A stretch of 64,000 bases of DNA from Apis mellifera (lineage: Eukaryota > Arthropoda > Insecta > Hymenoptera > Apidae). This document shows positions 48,640 to 63,815 of the stretch, one piece after another (the first letter of the stretch is position 1; each line of letters starts with the position of its first letter). Position numbers and translations under genes: made by a program. The stretch covers positions 2,852,001 through 2,916,000 of the forward strand of contig NC_037653.1 in the NCBI RefSeq assembly GCF_003254395.2. The letters run 5' to 3'. The notes below the pieces were generated by a model. It was given only the letters and a program-made list of their open reading frames with translations, did not search any database and was not told the DNA's origin.

Positions 48640-48850
48640 AGGAGGAAAGGATGCTTACGAATAACACGCATGCACGTAGGAAGATCGATTCTCGAGCAAT
48701 CGCGCGAGTGCGTGGGGACCAGCGTGCGCCCCCGTTGACTCGTTGACTCACTGACTCTTGACGGACTTACCGTTAACCAGCAAAAGTGAACCAAGTAAGT
48801 CGTGTCTCTGGAACTTGCGGTACTGATTGTACAGTATGTTACGTGTGGGA
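48640..48850. promoter_or_regulatory. Candidate enhancer or non-coding 5' exon island
   Basis: The island has GC-rich sequence with TTGACTCGTTGACTCACTGA (AP-1-like TGACTCA near 48744-48750) and an ACCGTTA at 48769-48775. On the - strand, GTAAGT follows AACG at about 48768, so an untranslated ovo 5' exon ending here is possible. Confidence 0.3.
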
Positions 48851-51800
48851 CGATTTAAAGCTCGCTATTGTCATCGATCGAATATATACTAAAAAGATTT
48901 GTCAAAGAAAGTTCGAGTGAACGATTTTCCCTAACCTCCCTAACCTCTCTTCTTTGACTTTTACCTATAAAGATTACAAAGGTTGGTTTGTTTATTATTA
49001 GTATCATCATTATAATGTCATTATAAAGTATTATCCAGTGATACAAAGATTTATAATTTCATTTTCTCTTCTCTCGTTTTCCATCATATTTCTTTCTCGT
49101 CATTGTTTATCTTTCTCGTCAAATTTATGAGAACTTGGTCTCATATTTATTCGTAATAAAGATTCCTTTTATATTTTGTTAATAAAAAAAGTTATATTGA
49201 TATGATTATTTTGATATTTCATAAAATTATTATGAAATTTATAATATGAGAATAATTTAGGTTATAATGATTTGAATTGACAATGAAACGTTATCAAATG
49301 AAATTAATTTGCCATTTGGTTGGATAGTGTTGTATTGTACCGTTGCTTTCGGTTATTTCTATTAGGAATTTAGATCTTTTTTTGTGTATCGTTAGGAAGT
49401 ATTCTCTAATTTGATACGGATATAAAATTATAAATTATTACACCGTATCATATCTCTGGATAATAGTCAACGGCGTTATGACAAATTTATGATTACGAAG
49501 CCTTGTTTTAATTCAACCATATACTTTATGGACTATTGCCTAAATTAGAATTTATTTTATATATATATTATATACGTAGATAATTATATTATATAAGATA
49601 TTTTTAAAATATAATTGAATAGATAATTTTATATATATTAAACAAAATATTCTTTTTTAATTATTTTGGATTTTTTTTTAGAAAATTTTAAATATTGTTT
49701 TAAATGTTCACGATAGCCTTTTTTAATTTGAAAAAAAGTTGCACCATATGGAAGATGAGGGTAAAAAACTAAGAATCGATTTTCAAGAATTATTCGATCA
49801 TTTCATTTTGAAGAAGGATAATTAAGTGGGAAATTAATCAAGGCAATTGCTGAAAAAAAGGTTCCACCGAGATGAGTCTGCATACTAGATAAATCCTAAC
49901 GAAGGAAAAAAATCTTAGTAAGCTTTGATTTCCGGGTTATAAATCGATTCTTCGAAGGTTCAGGAAACATGACAGTAACATATGTTCGATGCAGATGCTC
50001 GATCAACTCCTTTCAGAACACTCCTTCTTACGCTATAAAATAAGAGTTACTGTTCTTTCATTTGAGTCGAATAAATTTAGCAACACGCTTTTATTAATTT
50101 AACCAAATTTTATAAAAACATTTTAATTTATTGTACATAAATTAAAATGAACAAATATAAGTAAAAGTAACCTTAAATGATGTAATCTTAAGTAAAGAAT
50201 TGAAATTTTTTCACAGATGTGAAAATAAAATTCTTTTTTAGTATTCAGTTCTTTTTTTGTAACAAAAAAAAATTGGCTTCTAATAATAATATAGTGAAAT
50301 AGTAATATTTATTTGAATTTATTAAATATTGCAAATCTTTTAAGAATTTTCATCAATTTTATAGATTTTTGTATAATATATTAATATAATATAATAATTT
50401 ATGATAATAATATAATTTTATTATCAATAAATAATGTTTCTTTTTATGCAAAAATAATTTGGAACAAAAAAATTTGGACTTGATTTGAAATAGAATAAAA
50501 TAAAAAATTTAAATTTCAGCCCTTATAATATTTCAAAAATTAATTTTATATAAATATTTTTATACATTCTTTGAAAATGAGTAAGTACTTTTCATGCTGA
50601 TTTCATTTCATCTTAAATAATTGTACAATTTTAATCTTTTGTTTTTGTTTTAATTTATATATTTCTGTAGGAAGAATTGTGGAAATAATGTAGGAACTGT
50701 AAAAGCGCAGAGACAATAGAAGTGTCCTTCGCGGTAAACCATGTCGATTGTAATTGCATGACAGATCGACGCCATTGAGAAGAATCGGCGGACCTTGACA
50801 ATGCTGGACTCCTTGACGGTACAATGTCAGTGAACCGGTCTATAGAACAACGAACGAGTGGTAACTATCAAGGATATACACATTTTGTACTGTCTAGTAA
50901 GATAATGCTCTTCATAACATCTTTTTCAAATCTATTTTTTTAAATTTACTATTCTATAATTAGCATATTCTATAATTTAGCATATAACATGATACATAAT
51001 ATTGTAAAAATTGTATTAGATGTACAATTTTACTAAATATATAATTATATATATATATTATATATATAATTTTATTAAATATAGAAATTATTTTTTGTTG
51101 CTAAATCAAAAAAGTTTGGAAATAATATTCTATAGATATGATACTTGTATAGTTATTATCTTATTATCTTCTTTAATGTAATATTTCATTTTCAAACAAT
51201 AGAAATAAAAAAATATATTAAAAAATAATATATATTTATAGATATGTTAATTAATAATTTTTAACAAAAAACAAAAATACAAATATTTTTTATTGACTCA
51301 GTGTCTTTGGAATTATAATTATTAGTTAATATACCAAAGATAATATGCAATCAATGATTTTTTTTTTTTGTTTTAGACGTTGAATTGCATTGACCATATT
51401 TTATTATGAAAACCCAATTATAAGCTTCTTAAGTACGAATAGTACCTACAATTGCGAAGAAATTCCGTTAATAGCCAGGACAATTTAAAACCGCTATGCT
51501 CTCCGTCAATGTTGCATTGAAAATACAAGCTTTAAACGGTAAAACATTATAAAATATTTAAAAAAACAGGAAACTCTTAATCCATATTAAAAATATAAGC
51601 AAAAAATGCAAATACTAGACATGATGAATATAATGATCAATGCATTCTTTATGGATATTCAAAACAATTTGTCTTATGGATTTTTGCTGCTAATGGATTT
51701 TTGCAAATTCATTAAAATCTAGAAAATTTTAAATTCAAATCTCTGTTAGAAAATTGTTCAGAAATTAATTATTAATTTTAAAAAAGATTAAAATAAAATA

Positions 51801-52139
51801 ATATATTATATATTTAATAATTACAAACATAAAAAATCTTTTGAAAAAGTTGTTTTCACAATTGTCAAAAATTTTTTAAAAAACTCTTTTATTCTAATTC
51901 TGGACAAAAAAAAAAAGGAAAGAAAAGGGTTGTAGATTTGAAAAGGTAATCCATCGTTTCTAAAACTTAACCCTTCAAACACGGATGGTTGTAAACCATT
52001 CTCCATGAATTGCCGGTTTAGGCTAATCCTTTGAGTTACAGACGGAGTCAACTTTTTCTAAGATTTTTTCCCATCTGTTAGTAAATATTCTTAAATGGAC
52101 ACCATTGCCGAAATTTTTTCGAAATCTTTTTTTTCATCA

Positions 52140-52440
52140 TTTGGATTAAAGCTTATGCTTTTTGCATTAAGGAAACCAAAAATTAAATATGTCATAAGCG
52201 AAGTCATTTTTATAAATATCTGATGGTTTCTTGAAAAAAATTTAACCCTTTTCGTAGATTAAAGCATGTTATGAAGGTTAAATTTTTTTGTATTAGGAAA
52301 ACCAAAAGTTAAATATGGAATCTTTTTTTTATAAATTCTTGCTGATTCCCTAAAAAAAATTTAACTCTTTCTATACTAGATTTCTGTATAGATTAAAGCT
52401 TATTATAAAGGATACACTTTTTGCAAGAAATCTGAATTAA
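52140..52440. repeat. Diverged tandem repeat, about 115-140-bp units
   Basis: The motif GATTAAAGC(T/A)T...(TTGC/TTGT)ATTA...GGAAA.CCAAAA.TTAAATATG followed by AAAAAAATTTAAC occurs at 52143-52250 and 52257-52370. A third start, GATTAAAGCTTATTATAAAGG, lies at about 52390. Confidence 0.8.
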
Positions 52441-55020
52441 GTATAAAAAAAATATTTTCCATAATCTCTAAAAAATTTGATCATCAAAAAAGATTAAAGA
52501 ATTTTTAATAAATAAATTTTTATTCGATAAATATAAATTTTCCAAGAAATATCGGCTATATATTTTTTTCAACAATCATTATATTCTTCTTCATAATATT
52601 TAAACAAAAGTTAAAATTTTTTTTTATTTATTTTTTTACCAATTATAATTTTTTATTAATTTGTTTGAAATATTTTTTTGTACTTATTTTATATTACATT
52701 AATTTCCTATAAATTTTTTTTTTAATTCTTCAAATATGTAATATTATGTATATTTAATTTTCAAAAATTGCAACATTTTAATTTCTCAAAAAAATTTAAT
52801 GAAAATTTATTTTTCAGCGCCATATTAATGAACAGACATCAGTATTTGTAAAATAAATCAAGATTAATTGTTTATCTCATTAAAAACATTCTAAAAAAAT
52901 CAATCAACATGGTTATTAATTATTAATATGATAATTTATGTGTAATCTATTCTGGCATATTCTCTTTATATTGAGATCAATTGAACTATTTAAGTACAAT
53001 ATTCATTAGAGATGATTTTCAAGAACTCTTAATGATGCCATTATTAATATTTATTACTTATCTTAATAATATGTTATCATGAAAAATATGTTATACTATT
53101 TACCAGTATATAAATTCAATAAAAGAAGATAAAACAAGGCTAAGTAAATGTCAAGGTAATGAAATTTACACTTATCAAGAACTTTAAATGATACTTTCTA
53201 TTTCCTTAATTTTTTAATGTTCGTTTTTCATTAAATCATTAAAGCGTTAAATTTTTTTATAGTAAATTATAATTAATAATAATAAAAATAGATGATTTTT
53301 ATATATATATATATTGATAATATATTTTAATTTTTAAAACTATAAAAATCAACAATAAATATAAACTTAAAAATTATATTTAATTTTAATTTAAATATTA
53401 TTAATTTATTTTGATCAAATAAATTCAAATATAAACTCAAATATAATAGCAAAGCTAAGAAGTTAGATTAGATTTTCCAATTTCTCAATTTTGCAAGCAG
53501 ATGCGAATAAAAGATTGAAAAAAACACAAATCAAAACGAACATCGTTTTTTTTCTAGTTGTCGTAACTAGAAAGATAAAAGATCTTTCTTCGTAAATCTG
53601 ACAAAATTGGAAAAGAGTAAAACGAACGTTATAGCAATGTTCAACATAAGCCTATTATTCCATACATTTTCACTCGGTTTACGTCCAGTAAGTACAATAA
53701 AATCCCACTATTACGACAATTTTCTTTCGACCAGGTTTAACTAGTAGAAAATGTTGACCGTCATAAAAAAAGGTTCGAATATGGCAATTCGAGAATTTTT
53801 CGGTCATAGAAAAAAATATTGTCAAAGAAAAACCACCGATTCCGTTACATACAGTAGGCAAGGCTTAAAAATATCGACGAAACCACGCTTTTTTCAATTT
53901 CAGTTTTCTCCATGGTCCATCGTGTGGAGCTTCCCCAAAAAATTTTCGTTTATGGTTCTGGTGTATATTAGGGGGTAGAAATACCGATGCCAAGAAACTA
54001 GACAGGTATGCATACCTGAAAAAACTGTGTGAAAATTGGAATGAGAGAAGATTTAATTCCATAATTTACTACTCTTTCTATTATCCTTTAAGATATTGTT
54101 TACAATTATTGATCCTCTGAATTTTATGCAGGTATGCTAATTTTAAGTACAATAAAATATAAATTTTGAAAAATAAATTATAAAAATATTAAATATAAAA
54201 AGATATAAAAAAATTATAGTTTAATATAAAGTTTTAATAATAGTTTTAAAGAGCTATATTACATTACATTAATTGTAGATGGATTTATAAAGATTATGTG
54301 AAGATAATTTTTATATTTTATTTGTAATATTCATTTTAAAATATTGTTTGTGTGAATTGTATATTAATATATATATCTGAAATATTTTATTTATATAATT
54401 ATTATTTCAAAGAAAGTTTATGTGCAAAATCCAATTGTTATTTAAAAAAATATTATTTAAATTAGTATTAAATTAATATTAAATTAATATTATTTAAAAA
54501 AATAGAAATATCTATTTCTATTTATTATCTATTTAAAAAATCTTATACTTCTTCACTTCTCCAATAAAATAAAGAAATTAATAAAATAATGAAATTTTTG
54601 TAACGTTTTGATATATTTTTTATTATTTATAGAAAATTAATATTTTTAATTTTTTTTTGCATTTTCTTTGTCCTTAATCATCTATTTTATAACAAATATT
54701 TGAAATATTTCATGAAAATATATATTGAAAAATGATAATATATTTAATAAACTAAAATAATAATAATAATAAAAATCAAATAATCGACAGAAATTAAATT
54801 TTAGAAAGAAAAGAGACTTTTTTTTTTTTTTAGACCAAGGAAAAATTCTCACAAAAAATTTTCCAATCGAAATTCAATCGATTCCATTTGAAGAGGGGAA
54901 GAGACAAGGAAGAAACGATTTCCTTCCTCCATCCTTTGTCCTAAAGTAATGGAAAAGAAAGCGCAGGTGGGATAGCAGGCCAGATCTCTTTTCGCTCTGC
55001 TCGAGATCTCGTATTAGAGA

Positions 55021-55047
55021 GCATCCATCCATCCATCCATCCATCGG
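55021..55047. repeat. (CATC)n microsatellite
   Basis: About six tandem CATC units, within a complex island at 54890-55330. Confidence 0.85.
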
Positions 55048-57899
55048 GTCCATAGGATTTTATAGAAGCGTGGGAGAGAGGGACAGGTGGTTCGAGTTAT
55101 CCTTGTGTATCCTGCGTTCTTCAGTAGCACCTTACCGTATATTCGATATTTCTGTTCCATATCCTACCTGAGCACACCTTGTGGGAAAGCTTCCTGATGC
55201 TGATTGAAACCATGGAAATTGTGAACGCGATTGATCTCGTATCCGGCTAGAATAGGCGCCATAAAATTTACATAAATTCGACAAATGTTTTATGAACGGT
55301 TGAAGAAAAAGCATATCGAATTGGTAAGAATGAATGAATCTTTGATTTCATTATACTGTTTTATAAAAGAATTATTTAAAGTTTGGGTTTTATTCAAATG
55401 ATTTTTGATGAATGGAAATTAATAGTATTTAAATAGTATTTAAAAATGTATCTAATAATATTTGCATTTTTAGAATGAAAATGAATAATCTTAATATAAA
55501 AATTAATAAAATTTATTTTCTTTGACTCATTTCTTTTACAATATTTTATTAATAATAAATTCCTCATTTTTATATTTATTCGCAATTATCTTTCGTTAAT
55601 TTTTAAAATATTCGTTCTTTTACTTTGGTAGGCAATTATCTCTTCAAAAATGATTTTACGAACGCTAAAAAGAAGTACCAACACTTACGTACCCCGTCGT
55701 TTCATGAGCCAACTTAATTTACGCTTCTCGCATGAAAGTTTAATTGCCTCTACTCTTTTCGCGAAACAGGGAATTATTCGATCAAGCGGAGAAGCGTGAA
55801 GAGGAACCTGTGCCTTGCCAATGTTTAAACTCGAGATGATTGTAGCTGTTTCTAAAAATAAATACGGCATACACGTATATACGTTGGCGACCACTGAATC
55901 CTGAATGACGAAACTGAGTTCCGTTATAAATTCTTGGAAGATACTGGCATGTGACGTAATTTTACTGAATTATCGTGCAACTTTTCGACGTGACTGCAGG
56001 ATAAGCATTCTCCGCATCATTTTGTTGAAAAACCTGTCGTTAAATCTTCTCTAACGAAAAATAAAATTGTTCATAAAATGAAGTTATATCAAGTGAGTAT
56101 TAGGTTAGGATAATTTAAAAGGAAGAGAATGAATCATTTCTTTTTTGAGATCAAATTATGTTAATGAAGAAAATTTAAATGATTTTGGTTATAATATATT
56201 GAGTGAAATTATATCAATAATATATAATAAAATATTGTAATATTTTTCTCAAAAATAAATATGTAAAAAGTTATAATCATAATTAAACATCATACTATCA
56301 ATCTATACATTATGTATTAGTTGCACAATAGGTATATAGGATGGATGGACTTCTTTTCTTTTTCTATATTTTCTAAACAAAGAATTCAATTTTATATTTA
56401 TTATAATAATAACATTTTACATTATATTATAATAATTTAAACTTTTTCATTTTTTTTCATTTCATTTTCTATTTTTTTTTTTTTTCATCATAATATGATC
56501 TTAAAGGTTAAATTTACTTTAAATTGATATATCATATCAACTAGAAAACTAATAAATAAAATATATTATATTAATAAATAAATATATATATATTAATTTT
56601 TTTTTTACAAAAATGAAATTATAAACAAGAAATTTTTACACTTCAAATTGGAATGAAATACTTTATATATTTATTACTATAAATATTATGTAAAACTTAC
56701 TTTAGTAAACATTTATTTATAAATATAATATAAAACTGAAAAAGTTATTAATTGTAATATCATCAGTATTCCAAAATTTATATAGATATCTGGCTTATAA
56801 AGGTATATAACATATCGATGATTAGTCTGTTTAAACTGAGGATTAAGTCTACTTACTGAGAAAATAAATCTGGATTTAAAATCTTAAGGTAAAACCTTTC
56901 AATGAGTTTGACTTGTATTGGACAGACAGTTTACTAAATAGGCTTCTAATAAGTTATGGCTGTAAATTATTTACTAACTCATTGTTAGAAATTTTCACGG
57001 TAAGCTGTTTCGGATTTTGGTTAACCCTTTTTTAATCTGTTATAATCCTGATTATATTTCCAGCATAATGAATAACTATTATTATTAAGATCTATTCAAT
57101 TGCAAATTTAATAAAAAAAAATTTTTAAATGCAATTTATTTATTTATTGTCGATTTTCGAAAAAAGAAAAATTTATCATTTTAATGTATATATATATGTT
57201 TATTATTTATTTTGGAGGTTAATTTTTTCTGATAATGTATATCACTTTTTCTTCTTGTAAATAAATTAAATCAAAAAAAGATATCTTTCGATGTTTCGTT
57301 TGTAAGATTCGAGGATTAAAAAATAGAAAAATCTGTTTTCCTATTAATAATGATTTTTCTTTCTCACGAAACTGATCTGGTTCTTATGTACGTCGCCATT
57401 GAAAACTTGGTTGAACGGCTCATAGAAAACGAACCCATTCAATATTCACGATCCTTTTTCTCGGCCTTAGAAAATATCTCGAATGAAACCCCTTTCCGCC
57501 AATTTCTAACGTGAATAGTGTTGTTACAACGACCTAGATTTTCCTCTCTGCAAAAGAACAACGCATATGGCGAAAGGATTTTGAAAAATGGAATCGATTT
57601 ACTGTGAAGATCTAATATTAATTCAAAACAAGAAAAATAATCGGATTGATTTCAAGATTAATTTGTGATTTATAAAAAAATCTTAAATTTTTTTTTTTTA
57701 ATTAAATTATTTTTAATCAAATATATATTATATTTGTTTTAATAATGTAATATATTATAATTATAATATCCTAATATTAATTGTACAAAATTACTATCTT
57801 CCTTCAAAATTATGAATTTCTTTTCTTTATCATCTTATACATATAGAATTTCCATAGCTAAAGGAAATTTTTAAATAGCTTGAAACAGCTACTGTTCAA

Positions 57900-58310
57900 T
57901 TTTCTTAAGTCTTGAATGGATTTCCTGGATCAAAAAATGACATTTGTCACGATATTCCATGTGGTTTGAGCAAGCTTCGTAATGAACAGCAAAAAAGCAT
58001 GGCAGGTACGAAAAACACGAAAACGGAAATGCGTGAGACACGAATGAACGACGGCTACGAAATCCCCATAACCCCGCATTGGTCTTCTTCCCATGACCCG
58101 AATGTATTGTGGAAACGCATTCGCGTTCACGTTTCGCCCATTCTTCATGATATATACATATGTAAAAGCACATGTTGCTTTTGCAAATTATAAGGTACAC
58201 ACTCAGAAATATGTCTCTGTTGACATTTCTTATTCTCCATTCAGAATTAGTCGCAGAAATTCTCGAGTTAATACTTTTGATACTCAAGGTAAAAATATAT
58301 TCGAATTTTG
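57900..58310. promoter_or_regulatory. Candidate enhancer island
   Basis: Complex sequence carries overlapping open frames on both strands (132, 93, 74 and 72 residues). No frame has a recognisable domain or a convincing splice structure. The simultaneous opening of several frames points to composition, not coding. Confidence 0.3.
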
Positions 58311-59819
58311 TAGATAAGTATATTTTGTATATTATATGATTTATAGATTGTTATACATTATATAATAAGAGGTTAAATATATTATATATTACATATTAAA
58401 AGATTATATATAGATGGAAAAAGCTATTATTCTATGAACTTCTAAACTTCTTAAAGCCTGGATTTTTAGGTTAGGTTATAAATTTTCTACAAACAAAACT
58501 TGTAACTGATTATATATTATTAACAATGTTTAATTTAATAATATTATTAATTTATTATTAAATTATATTCTTAAGTTATTTAGTAAATCATATTTTGTGC
58601 AAAATAGTATATATTTTCTTAGATGAAAAAATTCTAAAATCATGTAGAAAATTAGCTTGCAATTCGTTTAACTGACACAAACATGTTTTTCGATGGAAAA
58701 TAACGTGTATGTTTTATATATATATATCGTCAGGATTAGTTTTTTTTTCAAAATGATTTCATATTAAAGAAAGAATTTATATATTATATAAGAAATGCTA
58801 TGACGCGACATCTAAGCTTTTTGCGTTCGCAAAGTAAATAAAATTCTTCCTTATAAGTGAATATAAATAAATAAATAAATAAAATAAGTAATAAATATAA
58901 ATATAAATATATAATAATAATAATAAATAGAATAATAAATATACTTTTTTTTTTATATATAGCACAAAAAATTATAATAATATAAGTTATGTTGCAAATC
59001 ATTGAAAAAAAAATTCTATTTTATAGATTTCTAAAGAAAAATTGGAATGTGCTAATATTTTTATTCAACAATGTAAATACTTATATCTTTCATAAGAAAA
59101 TGTATAATAACCTCTTTGTCGCAACATGTAATTTACAGTCACAAATAACATAGTCCAAAAAGTCATAATTTCATTATGGCGATCAAATTGAAAGATATTA
59201 TATTGTATTTGTAAAATTTACAGATTTTAATTTTCATTGTAACTCAAATTATATTCTCGAACAATATTCGAATTTAAATTATAGCTAAGTATAGATTTAT
59301 TTCTATTTAATCTTTTTTATCTTGTAATATATACAGAGTATTCATTTTTGTTGAATCGATTCTAAAGATAAAACAAATACAAAAATTGATATATAAAAAC
59401 AAGATAGAAATGGAATTGAATAATTATCTTTGTCACACTATTTTTGTCGCTTATTCTATTTAAGTTAAAACTTTCTATAAAAGATTATCAAAAGAATAAA
59501 AATTTGCTTAAAATTTTAGCTATAAAAAAATAAATCTAAAATATTAACCATCAAACATATTTAAAAGTGAAATCGATAATCAAATAATGAGTAATGAACA
59601 TTCAAAATGATTTGAATTTTCCAAGATTATGAAAATTCGAATTATTTCGAATATAATTCGAAGTTTAAAAATTAGTTTTGCAAAATATCTCGTAATAACT
59701 TTCAAAAATTCTAGATTTTCAATTATATTCGAAATGATCTGAATTTTTCGTCACATTTAAAAGTGTTTCAAATCCTATCATTGCAAATGATTATAATTAT
59801 TGTCACTAATAATAATAAT

Positions 59820-60060
59820 GAGCCCTTCGAGAGTCGGCAGAAAACTTGAGTCACCGAAGGCAGCCGAAGGTGAGCATGCGTCGCAGGGCCAACCGAGTTT
59901 AGCCGAGACAAGGCGAAACGAACCGAACGAATCAAACGAACCAAGCGAAGCGACGTGGATACAAGAGCGTTGTTAGGTCATTGACTGCCGGTGGCCACCG
60001 ATCCGCGAGTATCCAAGGACAGCCGCTCCGACGCCTCGCGATCTCTTTCTCTCTCTACCC
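59820..60060. promoter_or_regulatory. GC-rich island with CGAA-type iterated motif
   Basis: The sequence has many GAACCGAACGAA/GAAGCGA-like iterations (59910-59960) then GC-rich DNA to 60030 and a CT-rich tail. It could be a distal promoter or untranslated first exon. No supported coding frame. Confidence 0.35.
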
Positions 60061-63000
60061 ATTTTCCCGTTCTTCCGACCTCTCTTTCTTTGATTCTCTT
60101 TTCCTTCTATTCGTTCTTATCATCTCATTTCATTCTGTTCCGTTTAGAAAAAACCTATTGGTAAGAATTATTTCATTTCATTTTATTAATCGATCTTGGA
60201 ATTTATAATTGGAAAAGCGATTTTCAAATGTTGTGATGCAATAAATTCAATATAACCAAAAGTTAACCTCTAATTGCTGTTGTAGGATGAATATTGCATG
60301 ATATTAAAGAATTGCAATTGACTAATGATACTAAATATCCCATTAATCTTTAATAAATGTAAGTATTTCTTTATTTTTCATGTAATAAATTGTAGAATAA
60401 GTAAAAAATGATTGGTTAAAGGTTATATGTATACAAAATTTATACAAAATACAAAAAGATTAGATTAGGAAAGATAGTATCTTTATACTTTATGGATTAT
60501 GGATTCCAATTTTATCTTTTCCTGCCGTTCGTTTTTTTACTTTTCTTCTTTACAATTAATATACCACGTTAAGAATTTTTTTTCTCGTGTGCGATTCGCA
60601 AGAATTTCTATAATCCACGTTTGCAATTCTTCGCACTCGGGCCACGCATCGTCGCATTTATGTCCTCAATCACTGCTCGCGGAATTCTTGATAGAACGAT
60701 GAATTGTTCCATTTTCAACTTTTTTTTTCTAAAATTTATTAGATTTCAAATTTTGTATTTTTATATGCTTTACATTAAGAAAAAATTTTCAATGATATTT
60801 AAAACCGAATGCGAAACAAAGGGAAAGTAATTAAAGAATCATGTAGTTAACTAAATGAAAAGTAAAAAATTGAGTGAAATATAATATTTAATGTTAAAAA
60901 TAATCTAAATTAACCATATTCATCGATATTGACAATATTATTGATCCTATAAAATTTTTAAAAGTTGACACATCTACTTTTTATGAATTATGATTTTAGG
61001 GAACAAGGATTCTATGAAAGAGAAAAAGAGGAAAATAAAATTATTATTTCTATAATTCTTAAATATTTATCAAAATGACATTCTATATTTATATTAATAT
61101 ATATATAAGTAAAAGTAATAAAACTGATTATTTTTCTACTTATTTTTTGAAGTCTATAAAAATTTAATTTATTTAGTAATTTTTTTAAATTCATATAGAA
61201 TTTTCAAAATGAAAATCAAAGTAAAAATTATTATTTTATATATTTTATTTTCCAGGATGAAAAACATGTTCAAAACATAGTCCTTGAATCATATTCAAGA
61301 ATATATATTATACTGTATTGAAATATTACTCATAACTTCAAATAAATTACAGAAATTCTGTCGTAAAATTTTCAAGTATAGTAATCAGTTTTAGCCAATA
61401 GAACAAGTTAAACAGAGTGAAATTTGATACAGGAACCTTTTCAGAATTTAAATATTTACCTACGTTTACAATCGGTTCGAAGGTATAATTCTTCTTCAAT
61501 GACATGAACCTTTTCAACTTGAATGGTCATTTGGTCCTAATAAAATATGATTGTGCAATTTCTTTGCAAAATGGTAACAATAATAAATGAAGCTTTTCTA
61601 AAAGCTGACAGAATATAAATGCACAGAAATTTATTATTTTGGATGAGGTATGAAATTTTTATAATGCTCTTAATTATATTGTTTACTATTAGGTTATAAG
61701 AATTAAAATCATTGCTATATATTTTCTTATATTTTTGATCAAGTATTAAAATTATAAAATGTGAATCGATATATAATAAAAATATACAAAAAAATGGGAA
61801 TCCAGAATTGTCTTGAAATTTTTAATCAAAAAAATAAAAAAAAATATTAAAATGAAATATAGAAATAAGAATATATTTATTTGCAATATCAAAAGGATTA
61901 AGATAATTTATGAAAAATAATTATGGAGATTAAGGTAATATTTTATAAATTTAAATTTATATTATTAAGTTTAAACAATATTCTATTAGAAAAACAATAT
62001 TCTATTATTGATATATGATATATGATAACAATTTTCAATAGATTTTCAATGTTAAACAAAAAACCATGAATAAAAACAATTACAATTAACGAAATGAATT
62101 TGTTCGAGAAATGTGTGAATTTACCGTAATTGGACATGATCCAATTGTTGTAATATAAACGCATACCTTTTTACTTAGACTACCCTCAATGGAGAATGAA
62201 TGCTTTATAGCAAAAATGTTTCTTCGGTTAAACGTAAGCCAATTCGCGAAGGTCGAGTTTGGCTAAAGAGATTGGAAAACATACTGGTCACACTACTGCT
62301 ACTCCTTTTGCTGCTTTCTAGCACTCTGTCCGCGGAGCATCTACACATACGATGGCCTTGACCGTTTTCTCCGTGTGTGACACTAACAGTTACACGCGCT
62401 TATATACAGGATGATGGAAAAAAAAGGAATTAATAAAATTTAAAAATAGATGATTGCACACCAAATAAAGAAAAGAAATTTGGTATAACATAGATTGAAA
62501 AATTAATATTTTTAAAGTTATAAACAATTGTTCAAGAATTATCATGATATATATAAAGTATCAAATATATGTGAGAAATATATGGAAGAAAAAATATATA
62601 GAAAATTTTCTATAACCAAAAAAATAATATAAAGATTATATGATAATGGATATAATAATATGATAATGTAATAATAATAATGATAATATAATGATGTAAA
62701 AAATGAACTAAATTAGATTGTATTAAAAATTTAAAGATTAAAAGTCTATTCAAGAATAAATTCAAATAAATTAAAAGAATGGACATTTTTTTTTAAATAT
62801 TTGTTTGTATTTTCTTGGTAATATTTGATAAATAGAAACGAAATATAATTGTTTTGAGTGTATAAATACATTCAGAAATTTAAAATTTACCTAATTGGAT
62901 TAAAATTTAATTCAACTAATATAAATAAAATAAAATATGATTGAACTTAACCTAACTTAACCAATATATTTCGTATAAAAATGATAAAACTTATAAATTT

Positions 63001-63724
63001 AAAAAAATATACAAAAAAAATGATGTTTCTAATTTCATCTTAAACAAAATTAATGAAAATTCTTAACATTAAATAATAATCGTTAACAAACATTAAAAAT
63101 TTTTCGATCACTCTGTAGAATCATATACATGAGTAAGCGTCCAATTGCAGGCTCACGATCAAAATCACCGTTGTCCCGATATATAAGTGAGAACCTTCAG
63201 TTTGTGTAATTTTGCACCAGAATTTTGATCGTTTGAAACGAGGAAAGTAATGCAAGCAGAAAATGACTCACTGCACAAGGCAAGTAAAAGGTTGGAGACC
63301 TGTGATTGTACAAGGTTTGTCCAAATAAGACTATATTTTTCATTACATGTTAATATATGTTTTTCCATCTTCAATTTCTTATTGAATAATAAAAATAATA
63401 AATGATTTTGCAGCAAGAGAAGAACAGATCTACTTACAACAATTTTAGTGATAAAATTATTGCTTTGAGTTGACTTGAAAATTAATTGAAAAAAGATACT
63501 TAATTACAAAAATATATATATTTTTACATAATGTATAATAATTATTGAATTGGTAAGTCTTTATTTCAATTTTTGATGCTATCTTTTGCATTGAAGTATT
63601 AAAAAAATTATTATAACAATAAAATATATAATTTTATTAATTTATTTTTATTTTATTGCAATAATCGTTTTCTATTAATTAAAATCTTGTTAAAATCAAT
63701 GGAAAATAGAATTAGGTAAAAGAT

Positions 63725-63815
63725 ATAATTTGATTAATAATTGAATAATTATGATTAATATAAGATTATGTTATTAATAACTATTGACTATTAATAATCA
63801 ATAATTAATAATCAT
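63725..63815. repeat. ATTAATAA-rich low-complexity tract
   Basis: Repeated AATAATTGA/TTAATAAT blocks. No gene seen from here to the window end. Confidence 0.75.

Noticed and set aside
24795..48775. ACNGTTA sites (24795-24801, 36012-36018, 48769-48775) as Ovo autoregulatory elements
   Set aside because: They match the Ovo core, but a 7-base motif with one free position is expected many times by chance in this window.
57889..58317. 132- and 93-residue opposite-strand frames
   Set aside because: Both strands are open at once in an island of mid GC; no domain, no splice structure.
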